A DNA stretch of 64,000 nucleotides from Fictibacillus nanhaiensis (GTDB lineage: Bacteria > Bacillota > Bacilli > Bacillales > Fictibacillaceae): the NCBI GenBank assembly GCA_016401345.1, contig JAEACG010000001.1:1178001-1242000 (forward strand), given 5' to 3'. A model generated the notes under the pieces. That model was not told the origin of the DNA and made no database searches. It was given only the letters and a program-made list of their open reading frames with translations. Positions 17,241 through 26,565 of this stretch are shown piece by piece (position 1 is the stretch's first letter; the number at the start of each line of letters is the position of its first letter). The position numbers and the translations under genes are program-made.

Positions 17241-17254
17241 TAAAGTTTTATTTT

Positions 17255-20200
17255 TTATTTTTTTGCGTTGATGTAAAGCTTACCTGAAGCTCGTTCACTT
17301 GTTTTGTTGCCATAATCATCTGAAGCGATCACTTCAACAACAGCACCTGGTGCCTTAACATTTGTAGTTGCTGTGTAGTAACCTTCGTAATGACCTTCAG
17401 ACGTTTCACGCATCGGAAGCTCTGTAGCATTTGCTAATCCACCAGCATTTGTCAGCGGCATATGGATAACGAATACTGCATCCAATCCTGGCGCACTGTC
17501 AAATTCAATCTTCACAGACTCCCCGCTCTTCAGCTCTTTGTCTGTGTCAGGTTTCAAGTTCTCAACCACTGGAGCTTCGAACTTCGCATAAACGGTTACA
17601 GTCTTCGAGTGGCGATTTCCAGCTTTATCAAGCGCAACCACTTTGATTACATTTTCTCCTTCATTTAGAAGCATGCGGTGACTGTAGTTGCCACCTTCGT
17701 CAACTTGCGCTTTTTGTCCGTTAACTTTAACCCAATCAAGGTTGGTTTCATCAACTGTACCTTTTACGGTTACAGATTCACGGTTTGTCTTCATACCATC
17801 AGCCGGTGATGTGATACTCACTCTTGGCTTTGTTTGATCCAGCGTCACAGTTACCGGAGCTGATTCATCTGTTGAACCACTATCTGTTACTGCTTTGGCT
17901 GTCAACGTATTAGCGCCCTCTTCTAACATAACTTCAGCAGAGAACGTACCTTCGTCTGTCGTTTCAGCAGTAGCTACTTCTTCTCCGTCTCTGTAGATTT
18001 CCACTGTAGTGGTTGGAGCAGCGTTACCTGTTACAGTTACTTTCTCTTCGTTTGTAAACGATCCATCGACTGGAGAAGTAATGGATGGTGCCGTTACTTC
18101 ATAGTTTACAGTCGCTCTGATCATATAGTTACCTTCTTCTTCTGGAGATTGAGACCATGCCCCACTCAAGCTTTGGAAGCTTCGTCCTGACCACTCTCCA
18201 TCTTCATCCGTTGCAAGACCTGGTGTGTTAGGGTTTGCAAAGTTTTGGATGTACACCATATAGAAGTCCCCTTCTACCATGATGCCGTGTTGACTTAAGT
18301 CAACATGCGTCCACTCGCCATTACGTAATGCTGTAGCATCAAAAGGTCCAGCGAGCTTTTTACCTGGTGTCCCATCTGGTCCACTCGCATCGTATACAGC
18401 TACTTGGAATGCTGTTCCACCTGGTACTGGCCATTCCGTATCCCAGAATCGGAATAGTCCTCCAGTTACAGCTGCTTTTTCATTACCATCTGCTAGTGAC
18501 ATCTTAACTGCCCAAGCGTTACCTGCAGCATTCCATGCACGAGCATTCTCAGCTGTACCATCGTCATACCCAATCTCACCTGGGTAACCGATGAAAGGTT
18601 TTAACGCGATGTCTTGATCCGTTGTATCGCCACCAGAAATGGTAACAGAAACTTCTTCTCCATAATAAGAAGGTGCAAGTACTTTTAGCGTGTATTCGCC
18701 TTCGTATGCAGAGATTTCATACGTACCATCTTCATTCGTTTGAACAGGTGCAATCGCAGCATCTTCCATGAGCATCACAGTAGCTCCTGAGATCGGTTCT
18801 CCAGTCACTTCATTCGTAACCGTACCAGAGACTGTTCCTCTTGGAATTTCTTCTAGTGTAAAGTTCGCACGTGCCGTTCCGTCAGCCTCGAGAGTTACTG
18901 ATTGAGTTTGCGAACGGAAACCATACGCCTCAGCTTGTACCGTGTACGTTCCTGCCGCATGTGTTAAGCTGTACGAACCATCTTGAGGATTCGTATAAAC
19001 AGAACGTCCTGTTTCAAGAACACTAACTTCTGCTCTCATTGGTAGAGCTAGTGGAGCACCATTACCATCTTTTGAAGGTTCTTTTTCAGAAGAAGGTTTC
19101 ATCGGCTTGATTTTAGAAGGATCTACTTTTGGTTTTGCTTGTGACATAGGTGCTTTTTCAACCGCTGGTGATCCGCCAAGTTTCACTTTCTTCGTTGGTG
19201 TGATCGGTTGGTCATGCAACTTCACATCATCTAAGTACCAGCCTGCTTTAACGACTGAACCATCAGCAGTTACATTGAACGCAACGTAAATGCGTTGTCC
19301 TGCATATTCACTTAAATCTACTTCACCGTCAATCCAACCACCGGAAGTAGAGTTTACACGAAGCTTTTGTGTCCAGTTTTCCATATCTGTTGAAACGAAT
19401 ACATGTCCATAATCATAGTTTCGCTCTAAATCGTGCCACTGTTTGAACTGAAGATAAGTGTTGCCTTCAGGAAGATCAACAGGAGGCATAACAAGTGTCA
19501 TGTTAGCACTGTTCGCATAGTTTCCAGCAAGACTTGAAGCATATACCTTTTCACCAGAGAATGCTGCACCAGGTCCGCTTGTTGGTACACCATGTTCCCA
19601 GCTGTTATTTGCTCCAAAAGATGTCCAGCCTGTAGGATTTCCTTCAAAATCCTCACTGTATCCTGAAGAGATTCCAGGTAGCAGTGCTATTGTATAGTTA
19701 TCAGTTGAAACGGAACTTCCTCCAAAATCAATGGCTGTCCATTTATAGACAATGGAATCACCCATTAATGCTGATCCTGGAATAGAAGCGCTGTACGTAC
19801 CTGATTGATAATCTCCACCTGTACGTTCAGCAGCCACATCTGTCCAGCTTCCGTCTTCGTTCTGATAGCTCAATGTAACTGAAGTAACGCTAATGTTATC
19901 TGACACTTCAGCTTCAAGATTTAATGGCATCTCTTTGTAAGATTCAGTTGGCCCTTCATGTGTGATGGAAGGAGCTTCACTGTCTTCTCCTTCTTTCGTT
20001 ACAGTTCCCTCGATTCTTCCTAATCCAGTCACTACTGAGGATACGGCTGTAAATGCGTTAACAAGTCCATGTCCATACCCATTGTTCGGAGATTCAGGGA
20101 AAGTCGCATCTGTAAGAGGAGTGGCTGAATTCAACAAAATCTCTTCCAGCTCTTCAACAGTCAGACTCGAATCAGCTTGCTTCAATAAAGCAACTACTGC

Positions 20201-21604
20201 TGAAACGTGCGGTCCGGCCATTGATGTACCATTCCAACCACCTTCATATGCACTTCCAGGAACCGCTGAACGGATATTTACTCCTGGTGCTGAGATCTCA
20301 GGTTTTGTCTCGTCATATGGAGAAGGTCCTTGCAGTGAGAAGCTCGCTAAAGTGTTATTGATATCCGTTGCACCAGTTGCAAAGGATTCTGGATAGTTTG
20401 CAGGAGTTGCAACTGATCCTGGACCACCTGGATTAAAGAGCGTTGTGTTACCTGCAGAGAATTCTGGGAAAATCTCAGCTGAACGCCAAGCTTGTACCAT
20501 CTCCCTATACCATTCATCCAGTCCTGCTCCGCCACCCCATGAGTTGTTTACAACATCAGGCGCTTTTTCAGGATGTGGATTACCTTCTGCATCTTTTGGC
20601 GCTAAGATCCACTCACCGGCTTCAAGAAGATCAACATCTGATCCACCTGATGCAGAGAACGCTTTTACAGCAATCCATTTTGCTCCTGGAGCAACACCGA
20701 TCTGATTGCCTCCGTTCGGTTCAGCACCTACCATTGTTCCCATCGTATGTGTACCATGTCCATCATCATCATATGGAGTAGCTTGATTACCAACAGGATC
20801 GAACCAGCTGAACTGGTGATCTGCTGCATCTGGATTTTGAGGATTGTATCCGCGATACTTTTCTTTTAGTGCGGGGTGGTTCCATTGAACACCTGTATCG
20901 ATATTGGCAACAACTGTACCAGCTCCATCAATACCCATTCCCCAAACCTCAGGAGCACTTACACGTTCGATATTCCATTCAATAGAAGAAGTATCGTTTT
21001 TCGGTTGCACCTGTAGTGATGATTTTGGAAGTTGCTTTTCTGGAAGTTTTACAGAACTTACAGGTTGAATAAGCTGTCTTGTTTCATTCGGAAGAACTTT
21101 TTCAACTTCTGGGAAAGCTGCGATTTCTTCCATTACTTCTTTTGTCGCCGTTACGGCCATACCGTTAACAACATAAAAAGATTGGATCTTTTCAGCTTTA
21201 CCTGCTTTTTCTTGTTTTTCTAAGTATTTTTTCGTGTGCTGTTGAGTTTCTAGCGCGTTTGCACGAAGTGTTGAAACGATCGTTGAACGTTTCATAAGTT
21301 TAGTTTGTTTAGAAGAGAGTTTTTGAGATTTAGCTTCTTTAGTAGCTTTTTTCGCCACTGCAGCCGTATCTACTTGTTCTTTGAATTTAATGAGGAATGT
21401 AACTTTATCCTTCTTGCTGAATTGCTCGTTCAGTTTCTTTGCAACCTTACTCGTCTTACCGTCTAATGCTGCCTCTTTCGCTGAAGTAGAAGCCTTACCT
21501 TTTGTAGTAGCAGCATTCGCTTGAGATGGGAACATCATTGGAACAATCATTAAAAAAGCTAAAAATACGGAAAGCCAGCGTACTTTTCTTCGTTTTTTAC
21601 TCAT
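17255..21604 (-). CDS. bpr: Secreted S8 serine protease, bacillopeptidase F-like
   Basis: This 1449-residue protein is close in size to B. subtilis Bpr (about 1433). A signal peptide ends near residue 31 (QANA-ATT). An I9-type propeptide follows to about residue 175. The subtilisin domain has the catalytic triad D236 (VANIDTGVQWNHP), H283 (DGHGTHTMG) and S461 (GTSMAGPHVSA), with the oxyanion Asn in VVNNSWGGG. Later segments include a MAM/immune-inhibitor-A-like region (EDFEGNPTGWTSFGANN ... AGWYLDDVKL), two carboxypeptidase-regulatory-like repeats (GTVSGTVTNEVTGEPISGAT) and two bacterial Ig-like repeats (ITSPVDGSFTNEEKVTVTG, SITSPADGMKTNRESVTVKG). It should be exported, self-processed and degrade extracellular protein. 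GGGAGGG precedes the ATG. It has no sortase motif at the end. Confidence 0.94.
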   Translation of the reverse strand: MSKKRRKVRWLSVFLAFLMIVPMMFPSQANAATTKGKASTSAKEAALDGKTSKVAKKLNEQFSKKDKVTFLIKFKEQVDTAAVAKKATKEAKSQKLSSKQTKLMKRSTIVSTLRANALETQQHTKKYLEKQEKAGKAEKIQSFYVVNGMAVTATKEVMEEIAAFPEVEKVLPNETRQLIQPVSSVKLPEKQLPKSSLQVQPKNDTSSIEWNIERVSAPEVWGMGIDGAGTVVANIDTGVQWNHPALKEKYRGYNPQNPDAADHQFSWFDPVGNQATPYDDDGHGTHTMGTMVGAEPNGGNQIGVAPGAKWIAVKAFSASGGSDVDLLEAGEWILAPKDAEGNPHPEKAPDVVNNSWGGGAGLDEWYREMVQAWRSAEIFPEFSAGNTTLFNPGGPGSVATPANYPESFATGATDINNTLASFSLQGPSPYDETKPEISAPGVNIRSAVPGSAYEGGWNGTSMAGPHVSAVVALLKQADSSLTVEELEEILLNSATPLTDATFPESPNNGYGHGLVNAFTAVSSVVTGLGRIEGTVTKEGEDSEAPSITHEGPTESYKEMPLNLEAEVSDNISVTSVTLSYQNEDGSWTDVAAERTGGDYQSGTYSASIPGSALMGDSIVYKWTAIDFGGSSVSTDNYTIALLPGISSGYSEDFEGNPTGWTSFGANNSWEHGVPTSGPGAAFSGEKVYASSLAGNYANSANMTLVMPPVDLPEGNTYLQFKQWHDLERNYDYGHVFVSTDMENWTQKLRVNSTSGGWIDGEVDLSEYAGQRIYVAFNVTADGSVVKAGWYLDDVKLHDQPITPTKKVKLGGSPAVEKAPMSQAKPKVDPSKIKPMKPSSEKEPSKDGNGAPLALPMRAEVSVLETGRSVYTNPQDGSYSLTHAAGTYTVQAEAYGFRSQTQSVTLEADGTARANFTLEEIPRGTVSGTVTNEVTGEPISGATVMLMEDAAIAPVQTNEDGTYEISAYEGEYTLKVLAPSYYGEEVSVTISGGDTTDQDIALKPFIGYPGEIGYDDGTAENARAWNAAGNAWAVKMSLADGNEKAAVTGGLFRFWDTEWPVPGGTAFQVAVYDASGPDGTPGKKLAGPFDATALRNGEWTHVDLSQHGIMVEGDFYMVYIQNFANPNTPGLATDEDGEWSGRSFQSLSGAWSQSPEEEGNYMIRATVNYEVTAPSITSPVDGSFTNEEKVTVTGNAAPTTTVEIYRDGEEVATAETTDEGTFSAEVMLEEGANTLTAKAVTDSGSTDESAPVTVTLDQTKPRVSITSPADGMKTNRESVTVKGTVDETNLDWVKVNGQKAQVDEGGNYSHRMLLNEGENVIKVVALDKAGNRHSKTVTVYAKFEAPVVENLKPDTDKELKSGESVKIEFDSAPGLDAVFVIHMPLTNAGGLANATELPMRETSEGHYEGYYTATTNVKAPGAVVEVIASDDYGNKTSERASGKLYINAKK

Positions 21605-22215
21605 GTAACTTTTCCCTCCCTGGTCTATTGTTTTTTGGTTGATCTAACCTAGCAAGAATTCTGTCACACCTCCTGTAATTTTTATGAAAATATAGTAATT
21701 CTTTGTTGTTATATAAAGGTTAACGGAACAGTCATGTAAGATTATGTAATATTTTGTCGTAGAAAGTACTAGTAAATGGAAAATAAATCCTTTGTATGAC
21801 TGCTATTCTGCTAACCCGTGACTTTTGATTAGTCATTTTTTTCTTTTTGCTTATTTTTTCTGGTATGCAAAACTAATGGCACGGTACATAACTACTTATT
21901 TTTGTAATATAAAATAAAGTAAGCGAAAAATGAGGACTCAGTCCCTTTATCTGTGTTAAAAAGAAACTATATTAATTCCAATATTTTCTTTATGCTTTTA
22001 CACTTGCATTGAGTTAGATAGATTTACGAGTTCATTAGTGAGGCATTCTTCCTTTCTTCGATGCAGGTCTTATGTCGGAAAAAACGGCATATTTACCTAT
22101 TAAAGTTATAATCTATTACTTAAATTTTGATAGTTTGTAACAATATCTGAACTTTGATTTTTATAAAATGTCGTTTTATGGCAATGTTCATCTCGTAAAA
22201 GCATTCGAAAACAAA
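21605..22215. other. Long non-coding stretch upstream of the protease gene
   Basis: About 610 AT-rich bases hold the protease leader and promoter and probably an older relic. An AGGAGGTGTGAC sequence resembling a ribosome site lies in the leader at 21664-21675 (minus strand) without a useful frame after it. No riboswitch class, tRNA or credible gene was recognised. Confidence 0.5.
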
Positions 22216-22246
22216 CAAAAAACCTCCCTCTTTATGAGGAAGGTTA
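22216..22246 (-). terminator. Terminator of the flavin reductase gene
   Basis: On the minus strand AACCTTCCTC-ATAAA-GAGGGAGGTT is followed by TTTTT. Confidence 0.82.
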
Positions 22247-22250
22247 AGTA

Positions 22251-22862
22251 CTATTGTGGTCGTTCTAACGAAAAAATCTCTCCAAGCTTTACGTAATTCG
22301 TTCCTGCTAATCTACCAACCGGCCTTAGCTTGTCTGCATCAATTCTGCCATCGTGATAAAGTTCATCTGAAATATGATAATGAACGACTCTTCCGATTAA
22401 CAGATCAGTAGATGGCTTGTCGGGTGTGCCTCCTAGAGGAATGATCTGTTCAACAACACATTCCATACGTATTTTCGATTCAGCGATACCAGGAACACCT
22501 ACTTTTACCGATTTTACCTTCGTTAAATTCGCAAGTTCAACTTCGCTTTGGTCTGGCTCTAAGTTAGCAGCTGTTATATTTACAGCTTCTATATATGTTT
22601 CGTCTGGAATGTGAACCACGAATTCACCTAGCTCATCTGCATTTCGGGACGTATCCTTCTGTTTACCATCCTTCCTCCCAATAGAGATTGCGATTAAAGG
22701 AGGATCGGAAGTTAACGCATTAAAATAGCTGAACGGTGCTGCGTTTAGCACACCATCTGATGATAGAGTGGTAACGAACGCAATCGGTCTTGGGATAATA
22801 CTTCCGGTTAGAAACTTATAATTCTCTTTAATTGATAAATTTTGAGGATCGATGGACTTCAT
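22251..22862 (-). CDS. Flavin reductase-like FMN-binding protein
   Basis: This 203-residue protein has the split-barrel flavin reductase pattern: LTGSIIPRPIAFVTTLSSDGVLNAAPFSYFNALTSDPPLIAIS near the start, here shortened to IIPRPIAFVTT and NAAPFSYFNA, then GEFVVHIP and a C-terminal GRVVHYHISDEL. Members bind FMN and reduce it or use it as cofactor with NAD(P)H. It stands upstream of nothing else on its strand and next to the detoxification genes. The exact partner oxygenase is unknown. Confidence 0.87.
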   Translation of the reverse strand: MKSIDPQNLSIKENYKFLTGSIIPRPIAFVTTLSSDGVLNAAPFSYFNALTSDPPLIAISIGRKDGKQKDTSRNADELGEFVVHIPDETYIEAVNITAANLEPDQSEVELANLTKVKSVKVGVPGIAESKIRMECVVEQIIPLGGTPDKPSTDLLIGRVVHYHISDELYHDGRIDADKLRPVGRLAGTNYVKLGEIFSLERPQ

Positions 22863-23017
22863 GAATCTTCACCCACTTTAATCAGTTTTTGTACGATGAG
22901 CATGAACTTGTCGAATTCCATATGTTCTTATGAATGACTCAGTTGTGACATTTAGCACTAAATAAACGATCATGATCTATTTGTCTTATATTTTGACTTA
23001 ATTTTAACAAAAATGAA

Positions 23018-23626
23018 TTATAAGAGATGTTTGCTGAACCATTCAGCCGCTTCTTCTACCTCAGCTCTTGATAGCTGATGACCCATGTTATCCCATTTCA
23101 GATGTACTTTTGCGCCGGCGTTGTTCAACAATTGCTGCAACTCTTCCGTTTCTTGAGGCGGACAGATTGGATCGTTTTTTCCTGCCCCGATAAAAACAGG
23201 AAGTCCATCAAGGTTCGGAAGCTCAATTCCGCGTCTAGGTACCATCGGATGATGAAGGATAGCACCTTTTAATGATTTTTCATAGTGAAAAATCAAACTT
23301 CCTGCAATGTTAGCCCCGTTTGAATAGCCGACAGCCACAACTTGATCACGATTAAAATCATACTTTTCTGCTGCTTCTTCAATAAACTCATTAAGCTCTT
23401 TTGTACGAAGGATTAGGTCTTCTTCATCAAATACACCCTCTGAAAGACGGCGGAAAAATCTCGGCATACCGTTCTCAGACACATTTCCTCTTACGCTCAG
23501 TACAGAGGATTCTGGTGAGATCATTTCTGCTAACGATAGTAAGTCCTTCTCATTTCCTCCTGTACCATGTAATAACAAAAGTACTGGCTTGTTTAAATCT
23601 GTTCCTTTATTGAATAGATGGATCAT
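23018..23626 (-). CDS. mhqD: MhqD-like alpha/beta hydrolase
   Basis: This 202-residue carboxylesterase/phospholipase-type hydrolase has LLLHGTGGNEKDLL, the nucleophile elbow GYSNGAN (Ser), the acid loop GAGKNDPICPP (Asp) and a C-terminal His in WDNMGHQLS. It overlaps the upstream dioxygenase gene by four bases (ATGA), so they are translationally coupled. The pair has the same order as mhqO-mhqD in B. subtilis, a quinone-resistance operon. It probably hydrolyses a ring-cleavage product, as inferred for that operon. Confidence 0.87.
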   Translation of the reverse strand: MIHLFNKGTDLNKPVLLLLHGTGGNEKDLLSLAEMISPESSVLSVRGNVSENGMPRFFRRLSEGVFDEEDLILRTKELNEFIEEAAEKYDFNRDQVVAVGYSNGANIAGSLIFHYEKSLKGAILHHPMVPRRGIELPNLDGLPVFIGAGKNDPICPPQETEELQQLLNNAGAKVHLKWDNMGHQLSRAEVEEAAEWFSKHLL

Positions 23627-24567
23627 CGTTTATCCTCCTTTAAAATTCTGGCTTCAGCCGGTAGTAGGTGATTCTCTATCTGTTCACGGTGAGGCTCAAG
23701 CCATGGTGGAAGTAATAATTTCTTTCCTAACTCTTCTTCTGGTTCATCACGTGTAAACCCTGGTGGATCAGTTGCTATTTCAAAGAGTATGCCGCCTTCT
23801 TCACGGAAATAAATAGCGTTAAAATATTGTCGGTCAATGATTTCGGTTACTTGAAACTGCTTTTGTTTCACATGTTGCTGCCATAGTTCATGTTCTTCGT
23901 AGGAAGAAGCTCGCCAGGCGATGTGATGAACCGTACCTACTCCGCTCACTCCTCTTGCTTCAGGCGATCGTTTAACATCAATTACGTTCCCAATGTCACC
24001 TTTTGCATGAAACCGGATGTAATCACCGTCTTGACCTATTTTTTCTAACCCCATCACTTCTGTAAGAACTTGTTCGGTTGCCTGTGGAGCTGCTGATAGA
24101 AGTACTGCTCCACCAAATCCTTTTATTGCATGTTGAGGAGTAACCTCGCCAAATGACCATTCGCTATTCTTGCCTTCTTGTCTTGCAACAATTTCTAGAC
24201 GCAATCCATGAGGATCGAGAAATTCTAGATATTCTTCTTTAAAACGGACTGTCTTTTTATACTCTACGGCGAACTTCACGAGTCGTTCTTCCCAAAAAGG
24301 TAAAGAGCCTTCGGGTACAACAAAAGATGTAGTTCCAACTTGGCCCGAACCAACTCTACCTCTATAAGCATCTGGCCAAGGGAAAAACGTCATGATGGTT
24401 CCTGGGCTCCCTCCTTCATCTCCAAAATAGAGATGATACGTCCCTGGATCATCAAAGTTTACTGTTTTTTTAACAAGTCTAAGCCCTAGTACACCCGCAT
24501 AAAAATCTACATTTTCTTGAGGGTTACCAACAATCGCAGTTATATGGTGAATTCCATCTGTACGCAT
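23623..24567 (-). CDS. mhqO: MhqO-like ring-cleaving dioxygenase
   Basis: This protein of about 314 residues has two vicinal-oxygen-chelate modules. The first begins GIHHITAIVGNPQENVDFYAGVLGLRLVKKTVNF, shortened here to GIHHITAI and YAGVLGLRLVKKTVNF; the second contains VGTVHHIAWRA, with His and Glu metal ligands (FEIATDPPGF). Family members open hydroquinone or catechol rings using Fe2+ or Mn2+. The ATG at 24567 is better spaced from AAAGGAT than the one at 24573. The upstream promoter carries two inverted-repeat operators shared with the azoreductase gene. Confidence 0.88.
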   Translation of the reverse strand: MRTDGIHHITAIVGNPQENVDFYAGVLGLRLVKKTVNFDDPGTYHLYFGDEGGSPGTIMTFFPWPDAYRGRVGSGQVGTTSFVVPEGSLPFWEERLVKFAVEYKKTVRFKEEYLEFLDPHGLRLEIVARQEGKNSEWSFGEVTPQHAIKGFGGAVLLSAAPQATEQVLTEVMGLEKIGQDGDYIRFHAKGDIGNVIDVKRSPEARGVSGVGTVHHIAWRASSYEEHELWQQHVKQKQFQVTEIIDRQYFNAIYFREEGGILFEIATDPPGFTRDEPEEELGKKLLLPPWLEPHREQIENHLLPAEARILKEDKR

Positions 24568-24600
24568 CGTCATATCCTTTACATCCTTTCGATTTCATGT

Positions 24601-24654
24601 AACTTATTTTTTGTAAGTTAAGTATATGATTTAATACTTACTTTTGTCAAGTAA
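24601..24654 (-). promoter_or_regulatory. mhqO promoter with two inverted-repeat operators
   Basis: On the minus strand the -35 is TTGACA (24645-24650) and the -10 is TATACT (24621-24626) at 18 bases. Operator A is AACTTA-TTTTTTG-TAAGTT (24601-24619), across the start site. Operator B is TTACTT-TTGTC-AAGTAA (24638-24654), across the -35. Operator B contains TACT-N7-AGTA, the pattern described for YodB-type repressors. Confidence 0.75.
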
Positions 24655-24703
24655 CTATATTCAATTGTTTTCGATACTTAGAATTTGTATCATTCTTTTA
24701 ATC

Positions 24704-24810
24704 CTACTCATTATGGACGTACCACAGTTTATTTAAGCCTATACCCTTAATACGTGGGAAGAACAACATTTCGTTCGTATATTGCCACCACTCATCCATG
24801 TCAGAAATAG
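24704..24810 (-). pseudogene. Possible orphan C-terminal gene fragment
   Basis: After the terminator of the aldo-keto reductase gene, one minus-strand frame keeps coding to a TAG at 24704. It is rich in aromatic residues (MDEWWQYTNEMLFFPRI, then GLNKLWYVHNE). No start or upstream body exists, and the frame begins inside the terminator. It may be a relic of a deleted gene or chance. I cannot name a family. Confidence 0.25.
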
Positions 24811-24846
24811 AAAAATCCACGTGGAATCTGTAGATTCCACGTGGAC
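24811..24846 (-). terminator. Terminator of the aldo-keto reductase gene
   Basis: On the minus strand TCCACGTGGAATC pairs perfectly with GATTCCACGTGGA around a 4-base loop, followed by TTTTT. Confidence 0.85.
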
Positions 24847-24866
24847 AAAATGTGAATTGTTGTATT

Positions 24867-24884
24867 TGTTTGGGGTCAGACCCC
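24867..24884. repeat. Second copy of the GGGGTCAGACCCC palindrome
   Basis: TGTTTGGGGTCAGACCCC matches the core at 9399-9415, in the same orientation. It lies four bases from the end of the aldo-keto reductase gene and lacks the outer stem of the first copy. Confidence 0.75.
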
Positions 24885-24887
24885 TTA

Positions 24888-25724
24888 TTAGAAGTCGAAA
24901 TTATCTGGATCAGGGCCGATGCGTCGATCTTCATTTAACGCATCAATCTTCGCCATATCTTCAAGCGATAATTCAAAATCAAAGATATCTGCATTTTCTA
25001 CGATGCGGTGTTGTTTAACAGATTTAGGAATCGTTACAACGCCGTTTTGAACATCCCAACGAAGGATGATTTGCGCTACAGATTTTCCGTATTTCTCTGC
25101 TAGTTCGACTAATGATGGCTCATCTAGCAGCTCCCCTTGCATGAGTGGGCTCCATGCTTCGAGTTGAATGTTGTTATCTTTACAGAACAACAGAAGCTCT
25201 TTTTGTGCCAAACGTGGATGGTATTCTACCTGGTTCACCATCGGTTTGATCTCACAATCAGCTAAGATGTCTTCTAAGTGATGCACTTGGAAGTTAGACA
25301 CACCAATCGCTTTTACTTTTCCATCCTTGTAAAGCTTTTCAAGTGCACGCCATGTTTCTTTATACTTTCCTTTTACCGGCCAGTGAACGAGATATAGATC
25401 AAGATACTCAAGTCCAAGTTTGCTCATACTCTCTTCGAACGCTGCGAGCGTTGACTCATAACCCTGATCTTTGTTCCATACTTTAGTCGTGATGAACAAT
25501 TCTTCGCGAGGAACACCCGCTTCTTTTAACGCTTGTCCAACACCTTCTTCATTTTTGTAGATGGCTGCTGTATCAATACTCTTATAGCCCGCTTCGATTG
25601 CCCATTTAACAGAATCAATTACTTCTTGTCCTTCTTCAACTTTAAATACACCAAGTCCGAACCACGGCATCTCTACTCCGTTATTCAAGACCGTCGTATC
25701 TTGCAATGATTTAATCGTAGTCAT
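24888..25724 (-). CDS. yvgN: Aldo-keto reductase, YvgN/glyoxal reductase type
   Basis: This 278-residue AKR has the expected elements: [16 protein letters not shown], the catalytic tetrad Asp in [14 protein letters not shown] (with Tyr), Lys in LFITTKVWN, and His in [10 protein letters not shown], plus the C-terminal cofactor motif [13 protein letters not shown]. It is strikingly like B. subtilis YvgN, an NADPH-dependent methylglyoxal/glyoxal reductase. It is monocistronic with its own terminator. It fits the carbonyl-detoxification neighbourhood. Substrate range is inferred from family. Confidence 0.92.
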   Translation of the reverse strand: MTTIKSLQDTTVLNNGVEMPWFGLGVFKVEEGQEVIDSVKWAIEAGYKSIDTAAIYKNEEGVGQALKEAGVPREELFITTKVWNKDQGYESTLAAFEESMSKLGLEYLDLYLVHWPVKGKYKETWRALEKLYKDGKVKAIGVSNFQVHHLEDILADCEIKPMVNQVEYHPRLAQKELLLFCKDNNIQLEAWSPLMQGELLDEPSLVELAEKYGKSVAQIILRWDVQNGVVTIPKSVKQHRIVENADIFDFELSLEDMAKIDALNEDRRIGPDPDNFDF

Positions 25725-25880
25725 CTGTTTAATAGCCTCCCATTTTTAGAGCTGAATTTTGTTCCCTCAAAAAGATATTGTCACATTCTGCTGTATAAAG
25801 GAAACATTTCGACTTTTAGAAGGGATTTAAATCCTTCTATGGAAGTAGTATCCAACACAATATGAAAATGGGGTGTTGGT

Positions 25881-26075
25881 GTGAAGGACAATCTGATTCA
25901 TTTTAAGACCAAAAGCGAATCATCTAAATCTATGCCTGAACAAGAAATTACCCTGATTCAGGAGATACGTGAACTTTTATCAGAGTTTCACTGTAATTAT
26001 CCACTAGTAACAAAAAAAGCCATTCTACTTCGTATCGATCAACTAACAGATGAACTCATCTTCAATAAACGATAA
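25881..26075 (+). CDS. Divergent Spo0E-like small protein
   Basis: This 64-residue protein ends with IQEIRELLSEF, a short loop, and KKAILLRIDQLTDELIFNK. The two helices and the I-D-Q-L segment line up with the Spo0E-family helices, where the signature is S-Q-x-L-D. Only the Asp is kept, the Ser and Gln are not, so phosphatase activity toward Spo0A~P is doubtful. The start is a GTG with a weak G-rich site. It converges with a standard Spo0E-like gene just downstream. Confidence 0.5.
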   Translation: MKDNLIHFKTKSESSKSMPEQEITLIQEIRELLSEFHCNYPLVTKKAILLRIDQLTDELIFNKR

Positions 26076-26270
26076 TTAAAAAGAAAATTGTCTTTGATAC
26101 ACATTCAGCAAAACATCTAACTCTTGACTACACTTAACCGTTTCATTGCTGGTTAAGCCATTGCGATCCGCAACTTCTACCAGCTTCTCTTTTTTTTCTT
26201 TTATACATTCCATGAGAAGAGAGTTATTCCATTCTTTTTTCTCCACGAAAATCCGCTCCTCTTGTGTCAT
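26076..26270 (-). CDS. Spo0E-like aspartyl-phosphate phosphatase
   Basis: This protein of about 64 residues contains the Spo0E-family core: LMECIKEKKEKLVEVADRNGLTSNETVKCSQELDVLLNVYQ, with the diagnostic SQELD motif. Members dephosphorylate Spo0A~P and so delay sporulation. The ATG at 26270 has AGAGGT eight bases upstream. A GTG at 26246 behind AGAGGAG would give a more typical 56-residue protein and may be the real start. It abuts the divergent homologue at 25881 tail to tail. Confidence 0.8.
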   Translation of the reverse strand: MTQEERIFVEKKEWNNSLLMECIKEKKEKLVEVADRNGLTSNETVKCSQELDVLLNVYQRQFSF

Positions 26271-26532
26271 TTTTATATACCTCTTGCTTATTATGAACGC
26301 TTTTTTTATCCTTGAAAATAGATTCACCAAAAGAAGAAGTAATGTTACAAAAGTGGACAATTTTTTCATGCTATATCGTCAGAAATACCTAAGATATCCT
26401 TCAATATGATCCAAGATTCAGCCGCATTCGTCGACTTTTTTGAGTTTGAAACTAGTAATAATACTAGTAAAGAATCGTTTGTTTTTTATCGTTTTATTAT
26501 AAAATCGATGCTTAGGGCTACTAGTTCAGGCT

Positions 26533-26565
26533 CAAAAAAAAGGATGGGCTACTTCCCATCCTTTT
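26533..26565 (-). terminator. Terminator of the 99-residue protein gene
   Basis: On the minus strand AAGGATGGG-AAGTAG-CCCATCCTT is followed by TTTTTT and overlaps the stop. Confidence 0.85.

Noticed and set aside
20443-20781. Plus-strand frame of 112 codons inside the protease gene
   Set aside because: It lies opposite the well-supported serine protease domain, has no ribosome site, and has a His/Gln-rich composition that follows from reading the antisense strand.
24704-24934. A 76-codon minus-strand frame across the GGGGTCAGACCCC palindrome and the yvgN terminator
   Set aside because: It overlaps the aldo-keto reductase gene, the palindrome and a perfect terminator hairpin, and it has no ribosome site. 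Only its tail is kept as a possible remnant.
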